From Fimbriimonadaceae bacterium (lineage in GTDB: Bacteria; Armatimonadota; UBA10988), in NCBI GenBank assembly GCA_020850355.1, contig JADZEX010000047.1, forward strand, positions 1 through 59,623: DNA of 59,623 nt. The letters are read 5' to 3'. The position numbers and the translations under genes are program-made. This document shows positions 9,690 to 19,811 of the stretch, one piece after another. Within the stretch, counting starts at the first letter, position 1. Every line of letters begins with the position of its first letter. Under the pieces are notes generated by a model. That model did not search any database. It was not told the origin of the DNA and saw only the letters and a program-made list of their open reading frames with translations.

Positions 9690-10763
9690 GTGAGCAGCGC
9701 GCCGGATCGTCAACCAGACCACCCCGACGAGACTCTGGGGCGCTTGCTGCGGGCAGCCGGTCATGATCTGAACAACCACCTGCACGTCGTGCTGGCCGCC
9801 ACCGCCGCGCTCGGCACGGTTGAGCTGACGGCCGATGACCAGCAGATGCTGGTCGACGTCAGGCAGGCTGCCCAGAGCGCTGGCGCGGTGGTCGACCGCC
9901 TGTACGCCCTGGGCCGTTGCCTGACCGAGCCCGCCCAGCCGCAGGAGCTGGCGCTCTTGCTGGCCGATGTGGAGTTGCGGCTGGCCGAAGCTGGCCAGCT
10001 GCTGGTCGTCGACGAGCCGCCCGACTGTACCCTGCTGCTGGACAGCCAGCCCGCCACGCGGGTCTTGACCGACCTCTCGCAGGCGGCCGCCAGCGACGAC
10101 GGGCTGGTCGAGCTGGCGGTCAGCGTGAGCTCCGAGATTCGCTTCGGCTGGCCCTGGACGCCGGCTCTGCGGCTGTTGGTCGATCGCGTCCTGGACCCGG
10201 CCGCGGCGCTGCCGGCGCCGCAACTGGTGACGGTGCTGACGCTCCGCAGCCTGGTGCCGCGGCTCGGCGCCACCCTCGACCCGCGGACCACCCGCTTGGA
10301 GCTGGTGCTGCCGGTCGGGCCGCCGGCCGCCAGCGCCGCGGCGGCCCCCCGTGGGCCGGTCGCCGCGACCTCGCGACGTGTGCTGCTGGTCGACGACGAC
10401 CAGCTCGTCGCCGAATACCTCGAACGAGCCCTGCGACGGCGCGGCTGGGAGGTCTGCAGCGCCAGCGATGGCGAGGCGGCCTGGGAGCTGGTGCTGGCGG
10501 ACCCGCGCCCCTTCGCGCTGGTGGTCGCCGATGTGCAAATGCCGCGCCTGCGCGGTGACCAGCTCCTGCAGCGCCTCGCCGCCCATGGCCGCCACTGGCC
10601 GGCGCTGGTGGTGACTGGCTACAGCCACCGCGAAGCCCTCGACAATCTCGCCGCGCTGGGCCACCACGTGGTGCTCGACAAGCCGTTCAGCGACGATCTG
10701 CTGGACGCGGCGCTGGCGCAGGTGCTGGCCGGCCCGCCGCCGCCCGCGCCGCCGCCTCGCTGA
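9690..10763 (+). CDS. Histidine-phosphotransferase-like domain fused to a response-regulator receiver
   Basis: 357-residue protein. The N-terminus carries a DHp-like helix pair with GHDLNNHLHVVLAATAAL (His25), the HDxNN form of the kinase H-box. Residues about 80-215 resemble a kinase ATPase domain in length and order, but I see no N-box and no DxGxG or GxGxG motif. Residues about 230-350 form a full receiver domain: acidic triad D235-D237, phosphoacceptor D281 in VADVQMP, a TGY switch and a DKPF lysine. A DHp followed by a dead ATPase fold recalls ChpT-type phosphotransferases, here joined to a receiver. There is no membrane segment. GTG 9690 has GGAGG 7 nt upstream. The last 77 nt overlap the converging ligase-like gene. 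Confidence 0.8.
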   Translation: MSSAPDRQPDHPDETLGRLLRAAGHDLNNHLHVVLAATAALGTVELTADDQQMLVDVRQAAQSAGAVVDRLYALGRCLTEPAQPQELALLLADVELRLAEAGQLLVVDEPPDCTLLLDSQPATRVLTDLSQAAASDDGLVELAVSVSSEIRFGWPWTPALRLLVDRVLDPAAALPAPQLVTVLTLRSLVPRLGATLDPRTTRLELVLPVGPPAASAAAAPRGPVAATSRRVLLVDDDQLVAEYLERALRRRGWEVCSASDGEAAWELVLADPRPFALVVADVQMPRLRGDQLLQRLAAHGRHWPALVVTGYSHREALDNLAALGHHVVLDKPFSDDLLDAALAQVLAGPPPPAPPPR

Positions 10764-12694
10764 TCCGCAGCCGCCAGCGCGGCAAGATCGCGCCATGGTA
10801 GCGTACCCGCTGGTCGAGCAGCCGCTGCCGCTGGGCCAACGGCACGAAGCCGGCCGGGTCCAGGCGCCCATACGCCATCAGGAAGCGCGCGGGGCGGTCC
10901 CGGGGGTCGGCCGCGGCGGCACCCGCCGCCAACCACGTCGCCGCGCCGGCCGGATCTCCGTGCTGCCAGGCCGTCTCGCCCAGCATCGCCCGCGCGCCGG
11001 TGGCGTCCGGCGTGGCCGCCGCCGCCGCCGTCAGCAGACGCTGGTCGGGGTCGCCGGTCTGGGCCTGCAGCCAGGCCAACTCGGTCCGCAGCGCCGGCTC
11101 GGCCGGGTCCCGCTGCACCGCCGCGGCGAGGGTCCGCAGGCCGTCGGCGCGCGGCAGCAGCCAGGCCAGCCGCGCCGCGTACCAGCTCTCCAACGGCTGC
11201 TCCGCCGCCAAGGCCTGCAACCGGGCCCGCGCCGTCTCGCGCTGACCGGTCCAGAGCAGCAGGTCGCAGGCCACCAGGTGGTAGGCGCGCTGCTGCGGGT
11301 CGAGGCCCTGCGCCGCGGCCAGCTCCCGCGCGGCCGGCTCCCACTGCCCGGCCGCCACGGCGTGCAGGCAGCGCAGGTATGCGGCCTGGCCACGATTCCA
11401 GAGCAGCCACGGCCCCGTCAGCAGCAGCAGCGCCAGCAGCACCGGCCAGCGCCAACGGCCGGGGCGCGGCGCCGCTGGCGGGGTGGCGGCGAGGCCGGCG
11501 AGGAACCACCAGACCACGGCGATGGCCGGCACGCCGACGTTGTAGTCGAGCAGGCCCGCCGCGGCAAAGCCAATCAGACCGGCATGCAGCCCGGCCTCAC
11601 GCCAGCGCGCCGGACCGCTCGTCTGGGCCGCCCGGCTGGCCGCGCCACGCACCGCCTGCAGCAGCAGCAAGAGCAGCAGCAGCAACCCCGGCAGGCCCTG
11701 TTCGGCGGCGACCTGGAGGTACCAGTTGTGGGCGTGGGTGTACATCTCCGACGACGCCGTCGCCGGCCGGTACCAGGCCATCGCGACGCCGAAACAGCCC
11801 GGCCCGACGCCGCTGAGCGGGTCGGCCAGCAGCATCTGCCAGCCCGCCAGCCAGGTGCCGATCCGCTGGAACTTGGCGAGCGTCGGCAGCAGCTCGACGA
11901 ACAGCCGCAATCGCGAGGCCGCCGCGGAGTGCCAGAAGAGCAGGGCCAGAACCACCAGCAGCAGCCCCGCGGCGGCACCCAACAGCGCAGCCCGCCGGGG
12001 CGAGGCCCGCCACCAGGCGCGCCAACCGGCCGGCGGCAGCCAGGCCAGCAACACTGCCACCGCCAGCAGACTGGCCAGTTGCCCGCCCTTGGAGTACGTC
12101 GCCAGGCCGCCGACCGCCAGCGCCACGGCCAGCAGCCCGCTGCACGCCGCCAGGCCGAACCGCCGTTCGCCCGCGCCGGCCAACGCCCAGCCGGCCGCCC
12201 AGGGCAGCAGCAAAGCCACGAACCCGGCGTAGTTGTTGGGGTGATTCAGCGTCGACAGCGCCCGCGGTTGGCCGAACTCGGTGAGGTAGAGTGTCTCGGG
12301 CGCTCGCCAGCCGCCGGCCTCGGCGACCGCCAGGGCGGCCACCGGCCAGGCCGCGACCAGCAGGCCGAGCCCCGCCGCGTCGCGCCAGGTGGGGCGAGCC
12401 AGCAGTTGACCGGCGGCGACCAGCCCGACCGCCAGACCCGCCCAGAGGGCACCCTCCCAGCCGCACCGCGGGTTGACCGCCGTGGCCGCAGCGCCCAGCG
12501 CCCAGCCGAAAGCGGCCGCCGCCAGCGCGGTGTAGGGTGTCGCGCCCCGCCAGCGGATCAGCGCCGCTGCAGCCAACAGCAGCAGCGCGCCGACCGTCAG
12601 CGCGGCCAGGTCGGGATCGATCAGGAAGGTGCGGAAGGTGGCGCCCAGCAGCAGCAGGCCGCTGGCTGCCGCGCCGACGCCGAGGGCGAGTGCC

Positions 12695-13414
<720 letters not shown>

Positions 13415-13434
13415 GGAGGTTCTCCGAAAAGAGC

Positions 13435-13463
13435 AGGTTACCAGAGCCCGGCGGCGCTGTCAA
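13435..13463 (-). promoter_or_regulatory. Putative promoter of the HEAT lipoprotein gene
   Basis: Minus-strand TTGACA (13463-13458), a 17-bp spacer and TAACCT (13440-13435) with an extended TG just upstream. The predicted start is about 15 nt before the ATG at 13414. It lies back to back with the glycosyltransferase operon promoter; the two -35 boxes are only 6 bp apart. Confidence 0.6.
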
Positions 13464-13469
13464 CGCGGC

Positions 13470-13498
13470 TTGCCGCCACCTCGGCGCTGTGCTACCAT
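13470..13498 (+). promoter_or_regulatory. Putative promoter of the surface-sugar operon
   Basis: TTGCCG at 13470-13475, a 17-bp spacer and TACCAT at 13493-13498 with an extended TG at 13490-13491. The start would be near 13505, giving a leader of about 14 nt before ATG 13519. Confidence 0.6.
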
Positions 13499-13518
13499 GC
13501 CGCCGAAAGCTGCCCCGG

Positions 13519-14457
13519 ATGAGCCTCACACCTGAGATCTCGGTCGTTGTGCCGGTCTACAACGAGGTCGACAACCTCCCTGAGCTGCACCGCCAACTGA
13601 CCGCCGCGCTGACGCCACTCGGACGACCGTACGAGTTGCTGCTGGTCGACGACGGCTCGCACGACGGGTCGCGCGAGGTGCTGCAACGGCTGGCGGCCGA
13701 GGACCCGGCGGTGGTGGCGTTGCTGTTCCGCCGCAACTTCGGTCAGACCGCGGCGATGCAGGCCGGCTTCGACCATGCCCGCGGCGCGCTGATCATTCCG
13801 CTCGACGCCGACCTGCAGAACGACCCGGCCGACATCCCGCGGCTCCTGGCGAAGCTCGACGAGGGTTACGACATCGTCTGTGGCTGGCGCGCCAACCGCC
13901 AGGAGGGCGCCCTTCGCAAGGTCCCCTCGCGGCTCGCCAACCGGCTGCTGGTGCGGGTCACCGGCGTCGATATCCACGACACCGGGTGCACCCTGAAGGT
14001 CTTCCGCCGCGAGACGCTGGAACCGGTCCGGCTGTATGGCCAGCTTCACCGCTTCATCCCGGCCATCGCCTCGGCCTACGGCGCCCGCATCACCGAGCTG
14101 CCGGTCACCCACCACCCGCGCCGCTTCGGCGAGAGCAAGTACGGCATCGGGCGGACCACCAAGGTGATCCTTGACCTGATGCTCGTGAAGTTCCTGTTGG
14201 CCTCGCTCTGCCGGCCGATCCACGCCTTTGGGCGATGGGCCCTGCTGAGCTGGGCGTTGAGCCTGGGCAGCGGCCTGGTTGGCCTGTTGGCCGGGTCCGG
14301 CCAGTGGCTGCTGGCGGCGCTGATCTTCCTGACTCTGGGTGCGCAGTTGATCGGCACGGGGATCGTCGCCGAGCTGCTGACGCGGGTCTATCACGAGGGC
14401 ACCGGCCGCCGGACCTACCGGCTGGCCGCGGTGCTCGGCCGGGCGGAGGAGTCCTGA
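13519..14457 (+). CDS. Polyprenyl-phosphate glycosyltransferase, family 2 (DPM1/ArnC-like)
   Basis: 312-residue GT2 enzyme that moves a sugar from an NDP-sugar to a polyprenyl phosphate. It shows VVVPVYNEVDNL, DDGSHDGS, the metal motif DADLQNDP, the segment DTGCTLKVFRRE, and HHPRRFGESKYG before two C-terminal membrane helices (about 235-255 and 265-290). ATG 13519 follows a very short leader. The stop overlaps the next start (TGATG), so this is the first gene of a coupled four-gene operon. The sugar carried is unknown. Confidence 0.92.
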   Translation: MSLTPEISVVVPVYNEVDNLPELHRQLTAALTPLGRPYELLLVDDGSHDGSREVLQRLAAEDPAVVALLFRRNFGQTAAMQAGFDHARGALIIPLDADLQNDPADIPRLLAKLDEGYDIVCGWRANRQEGALRKVPSRLANRLLVRVTGVDIHDTGCTLKVFRRETLEPVRLYGQLHRFIPAIASAYGARITELPVTHHPRRFGESKYGIGRTTKVILDLMLVKFLLASLCRPIHAFGRWALLSWALSLGSGLVGLLAGSGQWLLAALIFLTLGAQLIGTGIVAELLTRVYHEGTGRRTYRLAAVLGRAEES

Positions 14458-15266
14458 TGCGTCTGGGGATCTGCAACGAGATGTTCGGCGACACGCCCTT
14501 CGACGAGGTCTGCCGGGTCGCCGCCGAGGTCGGCTACGAGGGCATCGAGCTGGCGCCGTTCGTGTTCTGCGAGCAGGTCGGCGACCTCACCGCCGACGAC
14601 CGCGCCAGCCTGCGGGCCACCGCCGCGCGGCACGGCCTGAGCATCATCGGCCTGCACTGGCTGCTGATCAAACCGCCCGGCCTGCACATGACCACCCCGG
14701 ACGACGCCCTGCGGGCTCGCACCCGCGACTTCTTCATCGAGCTGGTGCACTGCTGCGCCGACCTGGGCGGCGAGCTGTTGGTCTGCGGCTCGCCGAAGCA
14801 GCGGCAGGTGCTGGACTCGCGGGAGGCCGCCTGGGAGCGGCTGGTCGAGGTCTTTCAGCCGGTCGCCCGGGCCGCTGGCGAGCGCGGGGTGACCTTCTGC
14901 ATCGAGCCGCTCGGCCCGCCCGAAAACGACTTCATCACCTGCGCCGCCGAGGGCCGCGCGATGGTGGCGGCGGTGGACCATCCCAACTTCCAGTTGATCC
15001 TCGACGTGAAGGCCCTCTGCAGCGGCGAGCCGGGCGACCTGCCGACCGCCATCCGCGACAGCGCGGCGCAGTTGCGGCACTTCCACGCCAACGACGCCAA
15101 CCTGCTGGGGCCGGGGATGGGCGAGACCGACCACGGTCCCATCGCTGCCGCGTTGCGTCAGATCGGGTACCAGCACTGGGTCAGCGTCGAGGTCTTCAAG
15201 TTTGAACTGGGCGGGCCGGAACTGGCGCGGCAGAGCTTCGCCGGCCTGCAACGCTGGTATGCCTAG
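14457..15266 (+). CDS. Sugar phosphate isomerase/epimerase (xylose isomerase-like TIM barrel)
   Basis: 269 residues, AP-endonuclease-2/xylose-isomerase-like fold. Metal-binding strands are visible: CIEPLGP with Glu, LILDVKALC with Asp, HFHANDANLLGPG and SVEVFKFE with Glu. Members isomerise or epimerise sugars or inositols, often next to Gfo/Idh/MocA dehydrogenases. The start overlaps the glycosyltransferase stop by one base. In this operon it may prepare the sugar or amino-sugar later attached to a carrier; the exact substrate cannot be read from sequence. Confidence 0.87.
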   Translation: MRLGICNEMFGDTPFDEVCRVAAEVGYEGIELAPFVFCEQVGDLTADDRASLRATAARHGLSIIGLHWLLIKPPGLHMTTPDDALRARTRDFFIELVHCCADLGGELLVCGSPKQRQVLDSREAAWERLVEVFQPVARAAGERGVTFCIEPLGPPENDFITCAAEGRAMVAAVDHPNFQLILDVKALCSGEPGDLPTAIRDSAAQLRHFHANDANLLGPGMGETDHGPIAAALRQIGYQHWVSVEVFKFELGGPELARQSFAGLQRWYA

Positions 15267-15276
15267 GGAGCGGCGC

Positions 15277-16557
15277 ATGGCGGATCGGCTGCAGACTGTG
15301 ATCGAGCAGTACCAGCGGTTCATCAACCCGGGCCTGGCCCGGTTGATCGACTTCATGGGCTTCGGCGTGATCGAAGAGCGCGCCAGCGGCTGCTACATCT
15401 ACGATCACACGGGCCAGGCTTACCTCGACTTCCTGGGCGGTTTCGGGGTCTATGCGCTGGGCCACAATCCGCCGGCGGTGGCCGCCGCCGTGCGGGCGCA
15501 GCTCGACCGCCAGCCGATGTCCTGCCGCGTGATGCTCAATGAGCCGCAGGCCGCCCTGGCGGCGCGCCTGGCGGAGATCACGCCCGGCGCCCTGCAGTAC
15601 AGCTTCTTCGTCTCCAGCGGCACCGAGGCGGTGGAAGGTGCGCTGAAGCTGGCCCGGCTCTACTTCCACGCCGCCGGCCGCCCGCGTCGCGACTTCGTCG
15701 CGGCTCACGGTGCCTACCACGGCAAGACCCTCGGCGCGCTGAGCGTCTCGGGCCGGCCGAAGTACCAGCAACCCTTCGAGCCGCTGCTGCCAGGCTGTCG
15801 GCTGGTGCCGTTTGGCGAGGTCGACGCCCTGGCGGCGGCCGTCGACGCGGACACCGCGGCGGTGATACTGGAGCCGATCCAGGGCGAGGCCGGGGTGATC
15901 GTGCCGCCGGCCGGCTACCTCGCGGCGGCCCGCGAGATCTGCGACCGGCACGGCGCCAAGCTGATCGCCGACGAGGTGCAGACCGGCTTCGGCCGCTGCG
16001 GCACGCTCTTCGCCTGTCAGGCCGAAGGGGTCACGCCCGACGTGATGTGCCTCGCCAAGGCCCTCGGCGGCGGCGTGATGCCGCTGGGCGCGTTCATCGC
16101 GACGGCTGCGATGTGGGAGCCGATGCAGCCCAACCCGCTGCTGCATTCGAGCACCTGGGGCGGCAACCCGTTGGCCTGCGCCGCCGGCCTGGCGGCGATC
16201 GAGGCGATCCTGGAGGGCGACCTGGCTGGTGCCGCGCGCGACCGCGGGACGCAGTTGCTCAGCGGGCTGGCCGACCTGGCCGCGGCGCACCCCAGCATCC
16301 TGCGCGAGGTCCGCGGCCGCGGGCTGCTGGTAGGCGTCGAGTTCACCGACGAGGACATCGCCGGGATGTGCATCGCGAAGCTCGCCTCGCGGCAGATCCT
16401 GGTGGCCTACACACTCAACAACCCGACGGTGATGCGACTGGAGCCGCCGCTGATCGTCAGCACGCAGCAGGTCGAGCAGGTCCTGACCGCGGTGCGCGAG
16501 GCGGTCGCCGAGACCGCGGAGTTGGTGGCGCTGCTGGCTGACGAGGTGGAAGCATGA
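15277..16557 (+). CDS. Class III PLP-dependent aminotransferase
   Basis: 426 residues. The fold signatures are in order: FGVYALGHNPPAV, SSGTEAVEGALKLAR, AYHGKTLGALSVSG, EPIQGEAGVIVPP, LIADEVQTGFGRCG and the PLP lysine segment MCLAKALGGGVMPLGA, then the HSSTWGGNPLACAA loop. The set resembles the acetylornithine/putrescine/4-aminobutyrate group, but substrate assignment is not safe. ATG 15277 has AGGGAG 6 nt upstream. It lies 10 bp after the isomerase and its stop overlaps the cupin gene by 4 nt, so it may add an amino group to an operon-specific sugar or linker. Confidence 0.92.
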   Translation: MADRLQTVIEQYQRFINPGLARLIDFMGFGVIEERASGCYIYDHTGQAYLDFLGGFGVYALGHNPPAVAAAVRAQLDRQPMSCRVMLNEPQAALAARLAEITPGALQYSFFVSSGTEAVEGALKLARLYFHAAGRPRRDFVAAHGAYHGKTLGALSVSGRPKYQQPFEPLLPGCRLVPFGEVDALAAAVDADTAAVILEPIQGEAGVIVPPAGYLAAAREICDRHGAKLIADEVQTGFGRCGTLFACQAEGVTPDVMCLAKALGGGVMPLGAFIATAAMWEPMQPNPLLHSSTWGGNPLACAAGLAAIEAILEGDLAGAARDRGTQLLSGLADLAAAHPSILREVRGRGLLVGVEFTDEDIAGMCIAKLASRQILVAYTLNNPTVMRLEPPLIVSTQQVEQVLTAVREAVAETAELVALLADEVEA

Positions 16558-17045
16558 GCGAGAGCTGCCGCCGGGGCAAGATCGCCGGGGTCTGGCGCAA
16601 AGCGGTCCGCACCTTCACCGACGACCGCGGCCTGTTGGGCGAGTTGCTCCGCACGGACGATCCCTACTACGGGAACGACTTCGCCGGCTGCGCCCAGACC
16701 ACGCTGACGATGAGCTATCCCGGCGTGATCAAGGCCTTCCACTGGCACCGCGCCCAGGACGACGCCTGGTTCTGCGTGCGCGGTATGATCCAGGCGGTGC
16801 TCTACGACCTGCGCTCGGACTCACCGACCCGCGGCGTCACCGAGCAGGTGGCGATGGGCGAATACCAGCCCATTTTGCTGGTCATCCCGCGCGGCGTGGC
16901 GCACGGCTACCGGGTGCTCGGCGAGCAGCCGGCCTGGCTGGTCTACCACACCAGCGCGCTCTATGACCCAACCGCGCCCGACGAAGAGCGGATTGCCTGG
17001 GATGACCCGAGCATCGCCTTCGACTGGTCGACCCGTCCGCGCTGA
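16554..17045 (+). CDS. RmlC-like cupin (dTDP-4-dehydrorhamnose 3,5-epimerase-related)
   Basis: 163 residues with an RmlC-type double-stranded beta helix. GVIKAFHWHRAQDDAWFCVRG takes the place of the catalytic His region, AVLYDLRSDSP follows as in RmlC, and VIPRGVAHGYRVLGE is the second cupin motif. It is shorter than a full RmlC (about 180). Related proteins act as sugar epimerases or isomerases in O-antigen and glycan synthesis. It ends the four-gene operon (4-nt overlap upstream), so a surface-sugar role is likely. Confidence 0.85.
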   Translation: MSESCRRGKIAGVWRKAVRTFTDDRGLLGELLRTDDPYYGNDFAGCAQTTLTMSYPGVIKAFHWHRAQDDAWFCVRGMIQAVLYDLRSDSPTRGVTEQVAMGEYQPILLVIPRGVAHGYRVLGEQPAWLVYHTSALYDPTAPDEERIAWDDPSIAFDWSTRPR

Positions 17046-17098
17046 GCCGCCGCCCGCGGCACGCTCGCTTAAGCGGGCGCACGTAACGGCCGATGTTA

Positions 17099-17124
17099 CC
17101 CTCGGAGCTTGGCCTCCCCGAGGG
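17099..17124 (+). other. Hairpin in the leader of the hybrid kinase gene
   Basis: CCCTCGG (17099-17105) pairs with CCGAGGG (17118-17124) across a 12-nt loop, ending 8 nt before the ATG. There is no T tract, so it may be a terminator for the upstream operon or a translation control element. A TGT-TACCCT sequence at 17094-17102 could be an extended -10 box. Confidence 0.4.
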
Positions 17125-17132
17125 CACCGTCG

Positions 17133-19769
17133 ATGAGTTCTGAGCAGGACGAGCCGCGCGCCGCGGCGGCGATGGGCGATCTGGTGGGCGAACTGCAGGC
17201 CTGTCGCCGACAACTCGGCGGGCTCTACGAGTCGGCCGCCGGGTTCCGTCTGCTGCTGGACCACAGCTTCGAGGCCTGCGCTGTCTACGAGGTCCGCGGG
17301 GCCGGCGATCCCGGTCGGCTGTACCTCTGCAACGACCGCTACGCGGCCCTCACCGGCCATAGCCGCGAGGAACTGCTGGACCCCAACAGCGGCCTGGCTC
17401 CGGGCCTCTGGTGGCATACCGAGCGCGCGCATCGTGAGCTTCACCAGGCCTGGCTGGACGGCGGCCAGCCGGTGACTGGCCAGGCCCAGGCCACCAACGG
17501 CCTGGGACGGACTGCCGAGCTGGAGTACCGCCTGGTGCCCTACCACGTCGCCGGCACCAGCTTCGTGATGGCCGTGCTGCGCGACGTCACCAGCCTCCGC
17601 CGCGCCGAGCAGCAGCTCACCGCCAACGCCACCCAGATGCTGGAGCTGCAGGCCGACATGGAGAACTCCATGCTGCAGTACCAGCAGGCCATTGAGTACG
17701 CCAACCAGATGGCCCTGGCGGCGGAGATCGGCAACACCGCGAAGTCCGAGTTCCTGGCCAACATGAGCCACGAGATCCGGACGCCGATGAACGGCATCAT
17801 CGGCATGACCGACCTGGCTCTGGAGACCGAGCTCAGCGGCGAACAGCGCGAGTACCTCAGCCTGGTGCGCTCCTCGGCCGACGCGCTGCTGACGCTGATC
17901 AACGACATCCTCGACTTCTCGAAGATCGAGGCCGGCAAGATGGTCCTCGACCCCGTCGAGTTCGAGCTGCGCCAGTTGCTCAGCGACACTGTTGGCACGG
18001 TCGGTATCCGCGCCTATGAGAAGGGCTTGGAGCTGATCCTCGACGTCGCCGACGAGGTGCCCGACCAGATCGTCGCCGACAACGTGCGGCTGCGGCAGGT
18101 GATCCTCAACCTGGCGGGCAACGCCCTGAAGTTCACGACGCAGGGCGAAGTGGTGGTGGCCGCCGCGGTGGAGGACGAAGACGAAGAAGGCCTGCTGCTG
18201 CACTTCAGCGTCCGCGACACCGGCATCGGGATCCCGGCCGACAAACTCGCCCTGGTGTTCGAGGCCTTCAGCCAGGCCGACGGGTCGACCACCCGCAAGT
18301 ACGGCGGGACCGGGCTCGGGCTGGCGATCAGCACGCAGCTCACCGAGCTGATGGGCGGTCGGATCTGGGTCGAAAGCGAGGAGGGCGTCGGGAGCGTCTT
18401 CCACTTCACGATGCGCTGCCACCGGGGCACCGCCCGCGCCGCCCGTCAGGCTCTGGCGCTGGTCGGGCTGCCGGTGCTGGTGGTCGAAGACAACGATTCC
18501 CACCGCGCCGTGATCGAACGGATGCTGCGCGGCTGGCAGGCCCTGCCGATGGCGGTGCCGTCGGCGCGCGAGGCGTTGCTGGCAATGGAACGCGCCCGGC
18601 GCGAGCAGGCGCCGTTCGCGCTGGCGCTGGTCGACAGCCAGCTCGAAGACATGGACGGCTTCGTGGTGATCGAGGACGCTCGCGAGCATCCCGGCGCGGT
18701 CCAGCAATGTGTGATGCTGCTGGCCCCGGCCGGCCCTCGCGGCGACGCGGCGCGCTGCCGTGAGCTGGGGGTGGCGACCTACACCACCAAACCGATCACC
18801 GCGAGCGAGCTGCTGGCGGCGATCGAGATGGCCCTGGAGCCCGGCGGCAGCACCGCCAGGCGGCGCCACCGCGAGTCCGCCGCGGCCGAGCAGGCAGTCG
18901 CCTACCGGGTGCTGCTGGCGGAGGACAACCACGTCAACCAAAAGCTGGCCGTGCGGTTGCTGAGCAAGGCCGGGCATACCGTGCAGATCGCCCACAACGG
19001 CCGCGAGGCAGTGGCGCTATTCGACGACCTGGCCGACGAGTTCGACCTGATTCTGATGGACATCCAGATGCCGGAGCTGAACGGCTACGAGGCGACGGCG
19101 GCGATCCGGCAAATGGAAGTCAGCCGCGGCGGCCACAAGCCGATCATCGCGATGACCGCCCACGCCATGAAGGGCGACCGCGAGCGCTGCCTCGAAGCGG
19201 GGATGGACGGCTACGTCTCGAAGCCGATCCAGGCCAAGGACCTGCTCCGCGTGATCGCCGAGCTCGGCCCAGCACGGCCCACGGCGGCGGTCAACGGCGC
19301 CGAGCCAGCAGCGCCGGCCGCCAGCAGCGCCGAGCCGGATCTCCAACCGGCGGAGCCCGGCGTGGAGCCGCCGGGGCTGTCCGAGCCGCCGGTGCCCGCG
19401 GCGGCCGCCGACGATCTGCCAGTGCTGGCGATCAACGAGGCGATGGACCGCTTCGCTGGCGACTGCGAACTGGCCCGCGAACTGCTGGAGCTGTTCCTGG
19501 ACGACCTGCCGCGGCTGCATCGCGAGGTGTCGGCGGCGGCGCAGGCGGGCGATGCGGTGGTGCTCGAACGCGCGGCGCACACGCTCAAGGGCGCCGTCGG
19601 CAACTTCGGCGCCAAGCCGGCCTTCGCCGCGGCGCAGCGGCTGGAGCAGCTCGGCCGCAGCGGCGAGCTGCGCGAGGTCGACGCCGCGCTGGCCGCGCTG
19701 GACGTCGAGCTCGAACGGCTGCGGCCAGCGCTGGTCGCGTTCCATGCCGAGGTGACCGTCGCTGTCTAA
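17133..19769 (+). CDS. Hybrid sensor histidine kinase (PAS-HisKA-HATPase-REC-REC-Hpt)
   Basis: 878 residues. A PAS domain lies at about 30-150 (RLYLCNDRYAALTGHSREELL), then a coiled-coil linker. HisKA has FLANMSHEIRTPMNG with phospho-His213. HATPase_c has the G1 box VRDTGIGIPADK and GGTGLGLAIS. Receiver 1 has D501 in LVDSQLEDMDG and receiver 2 has D643 in LMDIQMPELNG with a TAHAMKGD switch and SKPI lysine. After a Pro/Ala-rich linker comes a C-terminal Hpt domain with His816 (ERAAHTLKGAVGNFG). No membrane segment is seen, so the sensor is cytosolic. It is a full phosphorelay in one chain and needs only an output regulator; none is adjacent. It lies 42 nt before the octaheme cytochrome gene, which could be in the same transcript. 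Confidence 0.94.
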   Translation: MSSEQDEPRAAAAMGDLVGELQACRRQLGGLYESAAGFRLLLDHSFEACAVYEVRGAGDPGRLYLCNDRYAALTGHSREELLDPNSGLAPGLWWHTERAHRELHQAWLDGGQPVTGQAQATNGLGRTAELEYRLVPYHVAGTSFVMAVLRDVTSLRRAEQQLTANATQMLELQADMENSMLQYQQAIEYANQMALAAEIGNTAKSEFLANMSHEIRTPMNGIIGMTDLALETELSGEQREYLSLVRSSADALLTLINDILDFSKIEAGKMVLDPVEFELRQLLSDTVGTVGIRAYEKGLELILDVADEVPDQIVADNVRLRQVILNLAGNALKFTTQGEVVVAAAVEDEDEEGLLLHFSVRDTGIGIPADKLALVFEAFSQADGSTTRKYGGTGLGLAISTQLTELMGGRIWVESEEGVGSVFHFTMRCHRGTARAARQALALVGLPVLVVEDNDSHRAVIERMLRGWQALPMAVPSAREALLAMERARREQAPFALALVDSQLEDMDGFVVIEDAREHPGAVQQCVMLLAPAGPRGDAARCRELGVATYTTKPITASELLAAIEMALEPGGSTARRRHRESAAAEQAVAYRVLLAEDNHVNQKLAVRLLSKAGHTVQIAHNGREAVALFDDLADEFDLILMDIQMPELNGYEATAAIRQMEVSRGGHKPIIAMTAHAMKGDRERCLEAGMDGYVSKPIQAKDLLRVIAELGPARPTAAVNGAEPAAPAASSAEPDLQPAEPGVEPPGLSEPPVPAAAADDLPVLAINEAMDRFAGDCELARELLELFLDDLPRLHREVSAAAQAGDAVVLERAAHTLKGAVGNFGAKPAFAAAQRLEQLGRSGELREVDAALAALDVELERLRPALVAFHAEVTVAV

Positions 19770-19811
19770 CGGTGGCAGCTTGCTTGCATCGCCCACGCGG
19801 TGGAGAAGCCG

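Noticed and set aside
16821-18995. 724-codon minus-strand frame opposite the hybrid kinase
   Set aside because: The kinase H-box, ATPase and receiver motifs are on the plus strand; the minus frame has no motif.
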